A stretch of 64,000 nucleotides of DNA from Brachypodium distachyon. Lineage: Eukaryota > Streptophyta > Magnoliopsida > Poales > Poaceae. This document shows positions 41,212 through 52,996 of this stretch, piece after piece. Location of the stretch: positions 25,390,613 to 25,454,612 of the forward strand of contig NC_016135.3 in assembly GCF_000005505.3 (NCBI RefSeq), given 5' to 3'. A model generated the notes under the pieces. The model saw only the letters and a list, made by a program, of their open reading frames with translations. It made no database searches and was not told the DNA's origin. Both the position numbers and the translations under genes were made by a program. Numbering within the stretch: the first letter of the stretch is position 1; every line of letters begins with the position of its first letter.

Positions 41212-44200
41212 CTACCGGCCTTCGAGGTTTGTAATGGTCAGCTCGCCGCTGCCGGAGGTGACCACCTCTTCTTGCACGCCGATAAGGGCCGCCGCCGGAT
41301 TGCTCATTGGTGTGCAGACCACCGGCCGCCGCGGCCGCCCCGGCGCCTGTTGGTGCGACAGCATCTGGATCACGGCGGCCATGGGAGGCCGTTGGCTGGG
41401 GCTCTCCTGAACGCACAGCAGCCCAACCTGGATGCACGTGGCGGCCTGCTCCATCTCCGCTGGCCCGCAGCCGCCGCGCACGGTCGGGTCAAGGAGCTCC
41501 AGGCTCCTGTCTTCTTCAAATAGCTTCCATGCCTGCACGCATGAGCAAGAAACTCTCAATCTGTCAAAGTCGATCCAATTTTATTGTTTCCTCTGTATAA
41601 CTGTATTTGCATTTGCAGGATGTACGGTAAGGTGTTTGATTGCTTGCTTACGTGGGCTATGAGGTTGAAACTCCGTTGGTTCCTCCTGCCACCGACGATC
41701 TCCAGCAACAGCACGCCGAAGCTGTACACGTCCTGCATGAACGACACCATTCCGCCCATGGCGTACTCCGGTGACATGTAACCACTGCAAACGGTCAGGA
41801 GATGGTAAGCAAACTAGCAATGTTAGGCAAAGTAGCAAAGTTGCATCAATTGCTTACTATGTGCCAACAATCCTCTCCGTGACCGTCGACGAGCAGTCCA
41901 GATCACCAAGTCCGGCGTTGCTGCTGCTGCTGCTGAAAATCCTGGCGATGCCGAAATCCGATATCTTGGCCACCATGTCCCCGTCGAGGAGGACGTTGGC
42001 GGCCTTGAGGTCCCGGTGGATCATGGTGTGCCTCGAATCCTGGTGGAGGTAGACAAGCCCTCTGGCGACGCCCAAGATGATCTCCATCCTCGTTCTCCAG
42101 CTCAACGACGCACGCCTCCTCGCATCTGCTGACATTTTTACTCTACTGATGATCAGCAGAACAATGGTTCAAACCCCTGCAGATAGGCACGGAAACGTAC
42201 CGAAAATGAAGGCGTCGAGGCTCTTGTTGCTCATGTACTCGTAGACGAGGATCCTCTCGGAGCCATGGATGCAGCAGCCGAGCAGGCGCACCAGGTTGCG
42301 GTGCTGCAGCTTGGCGATCATCTCCACCTCGTTCATGAACTCCTTGAAGCCCTGCATCTTGTTCTCCGCCGACAGCTTCTTCACTGCGACTTCCTGCCCG
42401 TCTGACAGTCGGCCCTATCACATTAATTCGCAGGTCCAGTTAATTAACAGTAAAACATTTTGTCATCCAAGATTAGTAGACACAGCATTCTATTTCTATA
42501 TATTCTAACCTTGTAAACAATGCCGAAGCCACCGCGGCCGATCTCGTTCCCGGGGCAGAATCCGTCCGTAGCGGCTCTGATGATCTCGAGCTGGTACGTC
42601 GGGCATTCGTGGAATGCTTCACCAAACATGGGGGCTGACATAGCAAGAAAGGATTAGGTTCAGATTTACCCTCCTCCCCACTGAAATGGAATGCACCAAG
42701 GTGTAGTAGGGATTAACTGACCTTGTTTACTGCTGCGCCATGCCTTTCTCCTTCTCCAAATCAGACAGCCAAGCGATAGCAGAAGCAGCGCGAACCCTGT
42801 AGCCACCGCTGCGATGACCCCGACCAGCTTGTTGGTCTTAGTAGTTGCCTCTGAAGATGGCAGCCGTATAGTTTGTCAGTGTCAGAGTTAAATGCAGGAA
42901 GAACAATCTCTTCTCACTGATTTGTTGAATGACTTGTAGAGAAAACACTGAACATCGTTCAGTTCCGTGCATGCACAAAGTCCGGTTTCCTGACTTTGGT
43001 TTGGAAGTTCCAACCAACACGTGCGGTATTATATGTTTCTTCTGACGATAATGTCTGAAACCATTGTTCTTCAAGTCAAAGCTAAGGGGGGTGTTTTATA
43101 TGGCCAGCCGGGTGCTTTGACTAAAAAAAAGCATATGTGTACGTTTGAGAATGCTGAACAAATAAGTAGAATAAGGACCTGCAAACTTTGGACCTTTAAC
43201 ATTCGTTTTTTTTAAAATCCTTGTCCCAATTTTCAATTTGGAGTGGACTTGACTGGGTAGAAGAAGCAAAGTCAAACACGAGCATCCAAGAATTAACCCC
43301 CAAAGCTCCCATTGCAAGATAAAATCTTACCACTAACAACTGATTTGGTGGCAAATCTTATTGCTTCCTAAAATTGATTCGCTGTGCCTTCAATTTTTTT
43401 TTTCTGAAAAGAAGGTCATCCCCGTTTTCTGTATCGATCGATGCACACAGTCATAAATTATTAAATAAGCGGTTGCAAACTAGATTCTCGAAGAACGTAC
43501 AGAAGTAAACACTGAAAAACAACAGAAATGCGTCGATCCTGGAAGACGAAATGAGCACTTGTGAATGGAGAAGCAGGGAGAGATCGATACATACCTAGGT
43601 CCGACTTCGCGAGCCTGACGAAGAGATCCTGCCCAGGCTCCACGAACCGCGTGTCCACGAGGTCGCCGAACCACTGTACGCAGCCGGTCCCGCCGCCCCG
43701 GATGTCCGCCGCCGCGTACGCCGTGCAGGAGCAGTTAGCCAGGCACCTCCGCCCGCACTCCTCCAGCGTGGCGCCCGCGTCGACAACACTCCCGTGCGTC
43801 TCCGGCAGCTTCACACCACGCAGCACGTAAAACCCATCCTCTTCCACCTCTTCTTCTTCCCCAGCTCCGGCGCACTTCCGCTGCAGCGGCGTGACCCGTG
43901 CGCAGCCCCCGGACGCGTTCCGCATGCGCCACTCGGCCGGCGACCTCGGCGCGAACCCCTTGACGCAGCTGCAAACCACGGCGTCCACCACGTTGCACAC
44001 CCCGAAGGCCCCGCAGAGCCCGTAGGTGTCGCACCGGTCTCTCGGCCCCGTCCAGAAGCTGCTCCACGCCGCCGACGGCCCGTCCCACACCATCCGCTGC
44101 ATCACCCCCGACTCGTTCAGCACCACGCGGGACATCATCTGGGAGCCGCCCACCACGCGGTCCCGGAACGTGTAGGAGACCTCGCTGCCGGGTGCATTGG

Positions 44201-44984
44201 TGAAGCGGAACTCGAACATGTCCTCGAACGTCGTCATCTCCGGGATCCCGCTGAACCGCACCCCGTTCCACGGCCCCGTCCTGTACGTCTTCTTGCTCCG
44301 CCCGTGCCCGTCGTCGGAGTCCGTCGTCTTCCAGACGTGCAGCTCGGGCGAGCCGGCCGTGTCCATCACGTAGCGGAAGGCTCCGGGGGACGGGTCGTCG
44401 GCGCCGCGCCAGGACGAGAGGGACCAAAGCGCGCCCGTCCGGAGGTCCTTCCCGGACCGCATCCCCGACAGGAACGTGTTGGTCGGGTGCTCGAAGCTCT
44501 GCCACAGGATCACCGCCTGCCGTTGTTGTTCTTCATCCGTGGCGGCCACCACGACCAGGTTGCCGTTGTCCTGGAGCTGCGCCTCCGCCTTCACGGCCGC
44601 ACCGGCGGAAGAGGAATTCGACGACCAGATGGTCTCGTTGTTTCTCGAGGCGTCGAGGAGGACGAGGCTCCCGCGGGCGGTGAGCGCCAGGACGGCGGAG
44701 GAAGGGGTGTTTAGAGGGCGTTCGCGGTTGGCGACCCAGACGACGGCGGCCGGGGAGACCGTGAACCAGATGCCGAGGAACCACTTGGTGTTGTTGGCGA
44801 GGGGGAAGAGGCCCAGCCGGAACACGTCGCTGGGGGAGACCAGCTGAGGCTGCTCGCCGCCGGCGATGGCGCTCGACTGGGTCAACGTGCTGCCGGCGGC
44901 CGAGGCTGGGACGAGGAAGTACACGGACAGCAGCACGAGAGCGAGGAGGAAGAGTGCCGGCGATTGGGTCGGGCTCTTGCTCAT
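41212..44984 (-). CDS. G-type lectin S-receptor-like serine/threonine kinase
   Basis: Seven exons on the minus strand: 44984-43595, 42850-42722, 42634-42510, 42414-42201, 42128-41858, 41784-41652 and 41532-41212. They give 860 residues. Signal peptide (residues 1-29); B-lectin domain (FRLGLF...WFLGIWF...[11 protein letters not shown]); S-locus glycoprotein domain ([32 protein letters not shown]); EGF-like Cys-rich stretch ([17 protein letters not shown]); PAN/APPLE ([20 protein letters not shown]); one transmembrane helix ([20 protein letters not shown]). The kinase is intact: [28 protein letters not shown] (RD type), [24 protein letters not shown] plasma-membrane receptor; ligands are unknown for most members. 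The 740-base first intron, at the ectodomain to membrane junction, is the largest. Confidence 0.95.
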
Positions 44985-46829
44985 GGTCTTCGCTCCTGCT
45001 GCCCGTGCGGATTGAAAAAAAATGCGCGAGTACTGAAGACCGCTGCTGCACCCGGAGGAGAATATATATCATCCAGTTTTAGACATTTCCGACAGAGAGT
45101 TGTGTCAGTGTATGTCTGTATGGACTTAAACAAATTGTTCCTACACTGACACGATTCAGAACCGAATCCATTAACACCAACCAGTTGCAACACCGTACTT
45201 ACAGTTTCAGGCCAAGCAAAGTTGTTGTGTGGACTAGAACAACTTGCATATATTCAGTACAAGGACTCGTGTGTTTACGTACACATTTCCGTTTTTCAGG
45301 AATCAGCTGGGAAGTTTCCCTCGTTCTAATTAAGTACGATATGGACTGTCGTGATCAAGGAGATGCCAATGTATGGCTCGGATCGATCGTTCTATTCTTC
45401 GGTTAGGATTTATGACAAACTGTAGAAAAAGAATTGGCAAGTCCTAGAGCAAGTGAGACGTCCATGCCAACAAAGAATTGACACAGTGAAATGTTTTGGC
45501 ACTAATATTCTTTTCATTCGCTTCGCTCGGACCAATCTACCCACTACGTACCTAATCGACTTCTTGGCTGGCTGCCTCCGACGAGAAAGGACGAATTATA
45601 GGAGCGCACGTCAGCTAGATTGCTGACTCGTCTTATGACTAATGGTGGCATTTGCCAAGTTGTTTCGTTGTCTATAGATGCAGCAATCAAGGATTCTTGG
45701 TCAGTACTCTTTCTGCTGACCGGTGGTCTGACATTAATCTGACCTCCATTTTACAATCACCTTATGTTACCAGGATAAGCAGTGCGCCAATTCAATCATA
45801 TCATCGGGTTCAGCGTCAGTGTCAGTTTATAGAACTTGTTTTCATGCGACTGTTAAACTGGGTTATGTAAGGTTCTTTAAACCTATACTTTTGTGAAAGT
45901 TAAACTGAGGTAATCATGTGTTGGTTAGTACTCTCTCTTTTCCTAAATACTTGTCGTGAGTATTTAGGAATGGAGGGAGTATAATTTTTCCATGTGCTAG
46001 TGATCTGTGTTAATCTGTGGCTTCTAAACAGTTTTACCTTTTTAGTGACCTGCATAAGAAGAATTTTGCCATGTGCAAATCTGGAGGTTTTCTATAAACT
46101 GATCACACCCAGCAAAATTCTGCATTTATGCGTACTGTTCTTTTTTGGCATTTATTGCATATACTTGTGGATTCATATGTGGATTACCAGTTTTTTTGTG
46201 CCTTCCAACAAGGATTCAAGTCACCTCAACCCATGGACTGCAGTGGCTAAACAGTCTCTCAGTTGAACTTTTAAGGCCAGTCCAGTACAAACAGTAGCTT
46301 TCCCATCATCGCGTCCTGGGTACATACTGAGTTCCTGACTTGCTTCTCAACAAATCAGCCCGGCCTGAATCAGACGCTATCATTCAGGCCTCACCGCCTC
46401 AGCAGCACATAACATGAAAAGTTCGATCTGGAGAGGAATTTCAGCGTAATTTTATACTTCCACATGCAGTGCACACAACGTCGAAAATTCCATGTGTTCC
46501 AAGCAAACAAGTTCGAACCATATCAAGTTTCTCAATAGAAAAAACATTGGTTTCCTCCTACTTCTGGATACAAAAGGCGCTATTATATAGAACCTCACGG
46601 CAACCAGTTATTGCCCCATAACCCTTTACATGCCTTCATGACATTATTTGTTTGGTATGCTTTAAGGCAGGACACTTCCCATTCAGGACTATCCCGACTT
46701 GCTGCTACATTACATGCTACACGCGTACAAAAAGCATATGCTGTTGCTAACAACAAAAGAGGGCTACACACCTATTCCGATACTAATGTTACAGTTGAAG
46801 GTAACAAAAGAGACCGAGGCTTTCCTGAG
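44985..46829. other. Receptor kinase promoter and NLP 3' flank
   Basis: No gene recognised. A possible TATA (minus strand ATATATTCTC near 45062) lies about 80 bases upstream of the kinase start. One short Stowaway element at about 45.95 kb. The last about 250 bases are probably 3'UTR of the NIN-like gene. Confidence 0.45.
45928..45985. mobile_element. Short Stowaway remnant
   Basis: TACTCTCTCTTTTCCTAAAT, then TACTTGTCGTGAGTA, then ATTTAGGAATGGAGGGAGTA. Two ends of a Stowaway element with a minimal centre, flanked by TA. Confidence 0.65.
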
Positions 46830-49800
46830 CTAGGTGGGCAACCTCAAACAAGTGCTGCTGCCCGAGCTGCTGCTGATCAAGCAAGGGAGGTCCCGCACCT
46901 GGAGCTTCACGTTGCACGAACCCATCGAGTCCATGACTTCGACGCACTCCTGGAGATCCGAGTCGTTCGCCAGGATGACCCATTCGTCCTCGTCATCCTT
47001 GTACTTTAGCTGGAACGTCCCCGTTGACAGCTTGAACCTCTTCGCTATTTCTTCCAGCAGCTGATACCAGCCCTGTGATGGCAAGAACTTGAACCGCACG
47101 GTGTCCCCGTTGTACGTAGCCTTGACCGTGAGTGTAGGTCCGCTTTTGCCTTTAAGAGCATGCCCTGGCTCCTTCTTGAAAGTAGGATGGCTTGATGCGC
47201 TTCCGCTAGATGAGTCTGTCATACCAGAGGTAGAAGGATGGGTGTGCTCCCTGGCTTCATGATCGTCAACCATATTTGTTTTTTGAAACGCATCGTCAAC
47301 CATATCAATATCTGCTTGTTGTAAAGATGGTGAGTTCCTTCCGACTATTTGGTCTCCTGTGTTCTCAGCAGTTGGACGGGCAGAGACAAAAGGACTCACA
47401 CAACCTGTTTCTTTGGGATGAAAAGCACTAACTGTACCAACAGGATATGATTGTCCTTGTGTGCCTTCAGGACTGACATGTGGTGTGACATTCGCACCAT
47501 AAGAAGTGTGATTACCAATATCACTGTGGTTGCTTGTCTGCATGTGAAACTCACCACCTTCTCCTTTCTCCGCATCAGAGAGCTGCACTTGGTAACTTTC
47601 ACTTTGCCACCCATCAGGCGATGAGTAAGCTTGCTCAGATTTTGGGACAGATTTTTGCTCCACAGTTTTTCCAGAGGATAGAGCAGGCAAAGCATCAGTT
47701 GAAGAAGCTGGCCTCTTCTCTGGCAGAGAGGCTGCCGGAACAAGAGATCCAGTCCCAGGATCATACTGCAAGGAGCTGTCGACCCCATGAACAGAGTTAA
47801 TGACAGTTTGGATCTTTTTTAGTGAACGGTTCACCTTGTTTATCTTGCGAGATGGCCATCGCGAAATTCCATGTGCGCGGCATATCCGTTTCAAAGTTGT
47901 TGGGCAAACTGTGACAGTATTAACAGGAAACTGTTAACAGAAGCCATCCATTTCATTATATCAAATTTACAAAACATAGATAGCACGTCACAGTACACAC
48001 TCAATGAGAGATCATTAACAAAGTGGCACAAAAGATTTAGGGGCTCACCACCAAGGCTCTTTGCAGCATCCTTTAGGCTCCCAGAGAAGTACTTACGAAG
48101 AACATCCAAACTAATGTTCTTCTCAGCTGTACTGCGCTTTTTCTCTGCAAGGCGCATTGAACTAGATTGTACCTGCGGTGCAGAAGAAGCTTGTTCATCT
48201 AGAGGATCTGAAGTTAATAGTATTGATTCTGCAGATTTAACCCAATCTAATAGACTAACCATGCAACAAAGCTGATTACAATCCAACCATGAGAACAGCC
48301 CTTTACAATGTATGGTAGATTTTTTTTTTGAGGAAAGCCAATGTATGGTGGATCGTGTAGTGGCATGTTCAAAAGAGGAGTTGCTTCCGTTGCTACAGTT
48401 GGGACCCTTCTCAACTAAAAATTCCAATTTGACATTAACTTAACTTAAGTAATGCCCACCGGATCTAACGCACAATTATCTGAATGTGTAATGAACCATG
48501 AAATTCAATGAAATTGAGAAGAAAAATGTTGAAGTCAAGCGCATTATGCTTCTTCAACAAGACAGGTTCACAGAAATGATCCTACTGTATATATGCAAGT
48601 CATATTTATGTTGTGGATATATTCAACCTAAACATCCATGCAATAATTTCAGCTCTGTCATGCTAATTATGGTTATTCATAAATCAGGACCAAGATGGTT
48701 GGACAGAATGTCATCTTTAAGTAAAAATATATAGTAATAGAGCACCTGCTCAGGTTCCATGTATCCTTGCTTATCGACCAAAGATAGGTCCTGGAAGGAG
48801 GCTTCCGTGATTGGTTTATCACAATGTGATGAACTTTCGGAGTGGCCAGTTGGCGAGACACTTTCACTGGTTGTCTTGTACAATACTGCATTACGAGCAT
48901 CAACTTTATCAACTTCTGATTCAGCCACTGTTCGCAAACTTTTGCATATTCTTTGCATTGTACTGGAGAGGTTATTCAGTAACATCTGTTGTTCTTCGCT
49001 GCCTTTGCAGTTGATTGGGAGAAAGAATTCTAATATGTAGTCATCATTCCCAGTGTATGTGCTCCTTAGCCGGATAGCAACAGCAGCATGCAAACCAAAC
49101 TTACGAGCATGGTGCGCAAGTGGGTAATCCTTAATATTGTATTCTCTTATATTAGGTGAGAAGAACGGCAGATTGGATTTGAGTGCACGGCCCGCAATAC
49201 CCTGCCCTTTCTCAAGAGGACTTTCAGCACATGCATGAAAAAAGCCTTTCATCTTTGCATCATTAACATAACAGGCTGATTCATGAACACAGAGTATCTC
49301 TTTTCCTGATTGCGAACCAAGGCCACCATCCCTTCCAACAACATAAGCCCCATCAATGCCATTTGACATAGGAACCCATGTAAGGGCCAGCGGAAGCATG
49401 TGTGCATGGCAAATAGCTCTCAGAACATCCAGAATTTCAGTAAAGGCAGCTTTCTGATTTTCTGTATAAAACTGCAAATGAAGAGACACCATATGTATTA
49501 AACATCAGTTCGCAAACAAAATACTAAAATGATAACTTGCATCCAGAAACGCAAATAGGCCATGTTATAAGTAAAGAATGGCACCTTCTGGTTGCTGCAA
49601 TCTTTTGTTGTCTTCAAGTTCACAGCCTACATAAGATTAATGTGATGATATCAAATGGAAGTGACAAGAAAAATCCCACATTGTAGAAGATATACCCAAC
49701 TATCCATTTGCAACCACAAATGTGATTACAATTTCAGATTCTCAGTGAAGTGAAGAAGCACTTAGTTAAATTATTAGGGGAAGAGGATAAGATAATTTTT

Positions 49801-51087
49801 GTTGACAAGATCAGAAGATAGTGAGACAATAGAAGTGGAAAACTAAGCATCGTTATGGTTAACTACATAAACACGAAACATTTGAGCATTTGACAGAGTT
49901 GTTTCAACGGAATTTGATGCCTTGGAATATGCTGCTTCAGACCAGAACTACATCTTGGACATGTCTGCTTAAAAAAGCATCAGCTAGACAACTATGGATC
50001 GTTGAGTACTGCCATTCGAATGTTAGTGTACACATTTATTCATGTCATATGTAAATGGCTGGGTGGACTAGCATCTATTCTAAAGTTACTCCAGTAGTGT
50101 ATAAGATACTATCAATTATAGCAGGAAGGGAGATGCCATAGCATTCCAAATGATGCTCATGGAGTGAAAGTACTACATAAGCAGATTAAAACTTGCCTGC
50201 AAGGCTTGGCGAACGTTGTCCATCTCTGCATTAAAATCAGGCTTCTCCCTTTTGGTGATAAGTTCAAGCACCGCACAGCAAGAGCCCTTGCTGGGATCAT
50301 AAATCGGCATTGCAAGTGATCCACGTACTTCGTGATGAAGAGCATACTCCATCCTCAGGTACTCCGGCTTGCTGTAGTACAGAACATTTGACGTCCATTC
50401 AGGCACCCCGGAGATGAAGACTCTCCCTGGAAGGCCTGGGTGCAGCCCAGTCTCCTCCTTCGCCGAAAACACAAAGTTCCTGGACACTTCTCTGTACCCT
50501 GCAAGAGACTGGTCTAGCAGAAATGGCTGGTCGGATGTACTCAGCACGGCGTGGCCCTCCTGCTCAACAGGCATCCAGACTTGGGCAAGGACACCATCAC
50601 CCAACGACTCCCTGAAGAAGGACAGAGCCATGAGCATCCTGTCTGCGAGAAAGTTGCCGCCGACAGGTCTCGGAACCAAGCTAGTACGTCCTTGCCCAGG
50701 ATCACTATCCGCACCTGGCTCGCCTGAGCTCCTGGCCACTCTCCCCGTTTCAGCTGGATTCTCCGATGCTACCAGATCGTTCTTTTGAGGAGGTGCTGCC
50801 GCCACTGCCTCAGATACACCAGCATAGGCACCGAGAGGCATATCTTCACTCATACCTGAAGCTCGCGGCGACGATCCCAGGGATGACCACATAGCAAACA
50901 TCTGGTGTGCGGACGGATCATTCACCAAGGAGTAGAGCTGATCGGCCAGCGAAGGGCTGCAGAGCTCCAAGTATCCATCGAAGTTCATCGTGGCGGGGAC
51001 ACCATAAGGATCATCTGAAGGCTCCGTCACCGGGCTGCCCATGTTCCGGTTGCAGCCAGCACGGCTTGACGGCGCAGGCACGTCCAT
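46830..51087 (-). CDS. NIN-like protein (NLP) RWP-RK transcription factor
   Basis: Five exons on the minus strand: 51087-50197, 49626-49585, 49471-48746, 48172-48049 and 47908-46830. They give 953 residues. The N-terminal GAF-like nitrate-signalling region contains [39 protein letters not shown] and [20 protein letters not shown]. The RWP-RK domain spans exons 4 and 5: [20 protein letters not shown], then [20 protein letters not shown]. The C-terminal PB1 domain is [20 protein letters not shown] to [20 protein letters not shown]. NLPs bind nitrate-responsive elements and drive nitrate-assimilation genes. The first intron has a GC donor (CTTGCAG|GCAAGT). Exon 2 is only 42 bases. Closest NLP number not assigned. 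Confidence 0.95.
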
Positions 51088-52996
51088 GATTCCGCTCCTC
51101 TCGGATTGGTTGAAGATACAGGCTTAGAGCACCTCCAAGAGAGCCCCCATCCGACTCCCCGTAGTCAAAAATGGAGATTTTGCCCCACAAAAAACCCCTC
51201 CAGCAGCATCCCTATTCCATCCCCCAAACCTAGCCGTGCGCCAAATCGCCTCAGGGAAAGCCCATACCTAGCCGACGGAGAACCGCCTGGCCTCGCCGGC
51301 TCGCCGGCCGATGTGCTTGGTGGAGGCGCAGGTAGACAGAGGGAGCTAGGGAAAGAGGGAGTGGTACTGGGAGGTGGCGGCGGCGGCGCTGGGCAGGTGG
51401 CTGGCGGCGTTGGTGCCTGCCGGAGGCGGCTGGGAGTGGAGACAGAGGAGAATCGGCGGACGCTAGCGAGTGGAGATAGAGGGGAATCGGGAGTGGAAGA
51501 GATTTTTACGCCGAGAGAATGGGAAACAAGAGAGATGAACCGGGGATTTATCCATTGACGCAGAATTGATGCAAATTCTTGTGATTAGAATTGATGTTTG
51601 AAGTAAGGAGTATAATTTATTTCTCAAAAAAATCTCCGTATAATAATCTATTACATACAATATATTAAATTGGAATCGGTGGTAATGGGTGATTGCCGTT
51701 GGTCGATGTTGGTTGGTCAACTTCGTTAAAATTACAATTAATATGTCACTGTCACTTATTTTCTTTCCCTCCCGTCTTATTCACGATTTTAGTAGCAGAA
51801 ATTTTACGGTTTAGATTTACCGAAAGTTATTGTACGGTCCAAATTTGTCACAACATAATACGAACAGTCCTAAAATAAATCAATCTCCTTAGCATGAAAT
51901 TCAAAATTCTTCGTATCCATCTCAGTATGAAAATCAATCCGAACCCAAACAAAATGTCTCGGTATCAATCTCAGTATGGAAATCAATCCAATCGAAAAAT
52001 CAATGTCCAGACTTCGCCTCCACCGACTCGTGCTTGATACACTTTCCGTTGTTCCGTAGCATCGCACGGGTTCTTTTCTTTTATACTGTAGGTTTTTTTC
52101 TTTTATACTCCTATTTAAATAAAATAGGAGTATAACAACATATATATCAAAATTTGTCTTAGACTTTGGTGTGCTATCCTTTTCTTTTATACTGTATTTC
52201 AAACTTAAAAGGACGCGCTGCTTCCTAATTTTTGTAGAGAAAAAAAACATTTTTTTAGAAGAGTTGGGTTTGAATTAATAATGCCCAATTTGATGGGCGT
52301 TAGGTGTTGACGCTGTGCTTATCCCATGCTCTAGGTTAGATTAGAGTTGTGTGCAATGCACTACTTACTTCCTAATGCATGGCAAGTTTGACCAAACACC
52401 AAGTGTCGGCATAAAATTTCAACTACTGGACCTTTAATTAAGCTTAATTAGCGTTCAGAAAGCGGGTTCATAATACGCATTGGGTTCATAATACTAAAGT
52501 TGGGGCGAGAATCGTAGACGTTTGAAAGATTATTTGTTTCCGTTCGCCTGTTCTGGTCTGGATGCGGGTGACGTAGCTAAAGTGAGAATCTTTGCTCTAG
52601 TCTATTCGACGTACGTTGCATTTCCGAGACGAGAAAGCGGAGATTTCTGAACGAAAACAGGATGGCAGGGAATTTCACGAGGAACAAAGTTAACCAAAAG
52701 GACCATTTTGGAACGGAGCGGGCGGCTAGTTTGGGCCGGGTCGCGGCGGGCCTACAGTAGCGGGGAAGTAGCCGGGGGCCGTTTCGCCTTCGTCGGTCTG
52801 GCCGGGCCCACCCTGCCGCACATGCATGGCGTTCGTTCGTTCGTTCGTTCGTTTCTTTGTTTTTTTTTCTCTCTCTTTCTCTTCGTTCCTCCTCTGATAT
52901 CTCTCTGATCTGCCAGTCTCCTTTGCGGCGTTCCATCGAATTCTACGATCGTTGCGTCTTCCGGCCGGATCCCATGCGTGATTAATTGTTGGGTGG
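51088..52996. other. Divergent intergenic region between NLP and BTB-NPH3 genes
   Basis: Promoters of both genes. The segment 51120-51560 is GC-rich, begins TTAGAGCACCTCCAAGAGAG (a start seen in other grass repeats) and contains an open frame without family resemblance. 51.6-52.6 kb is AT-rich with no recognised content. A TTCG microsatellite lies at 52831. Confidence 0.45.
52831..52852 (+). repeat. (TTCG)n microsatellite
   Basis: Five to six tandem TTCG units in the 5' leader region of the BTB-NPH3 gene, followed by a CT-rich tract. Confidence 0.85.

Noticed and set aside
43794..44714. 306-residue plus-strand frame across the receptor kinase exon 1
   Set aside because: Shadow of the S-domain coding exon; His/Arg/Pro-rich composition and no family match.
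51106..51558. 150-residue frame upstream of the NIN-like gene
   Set aside because: Pro/Ser- and Gly-rich without family resemblance, in a GC-rich, repeat-like promoter segment.
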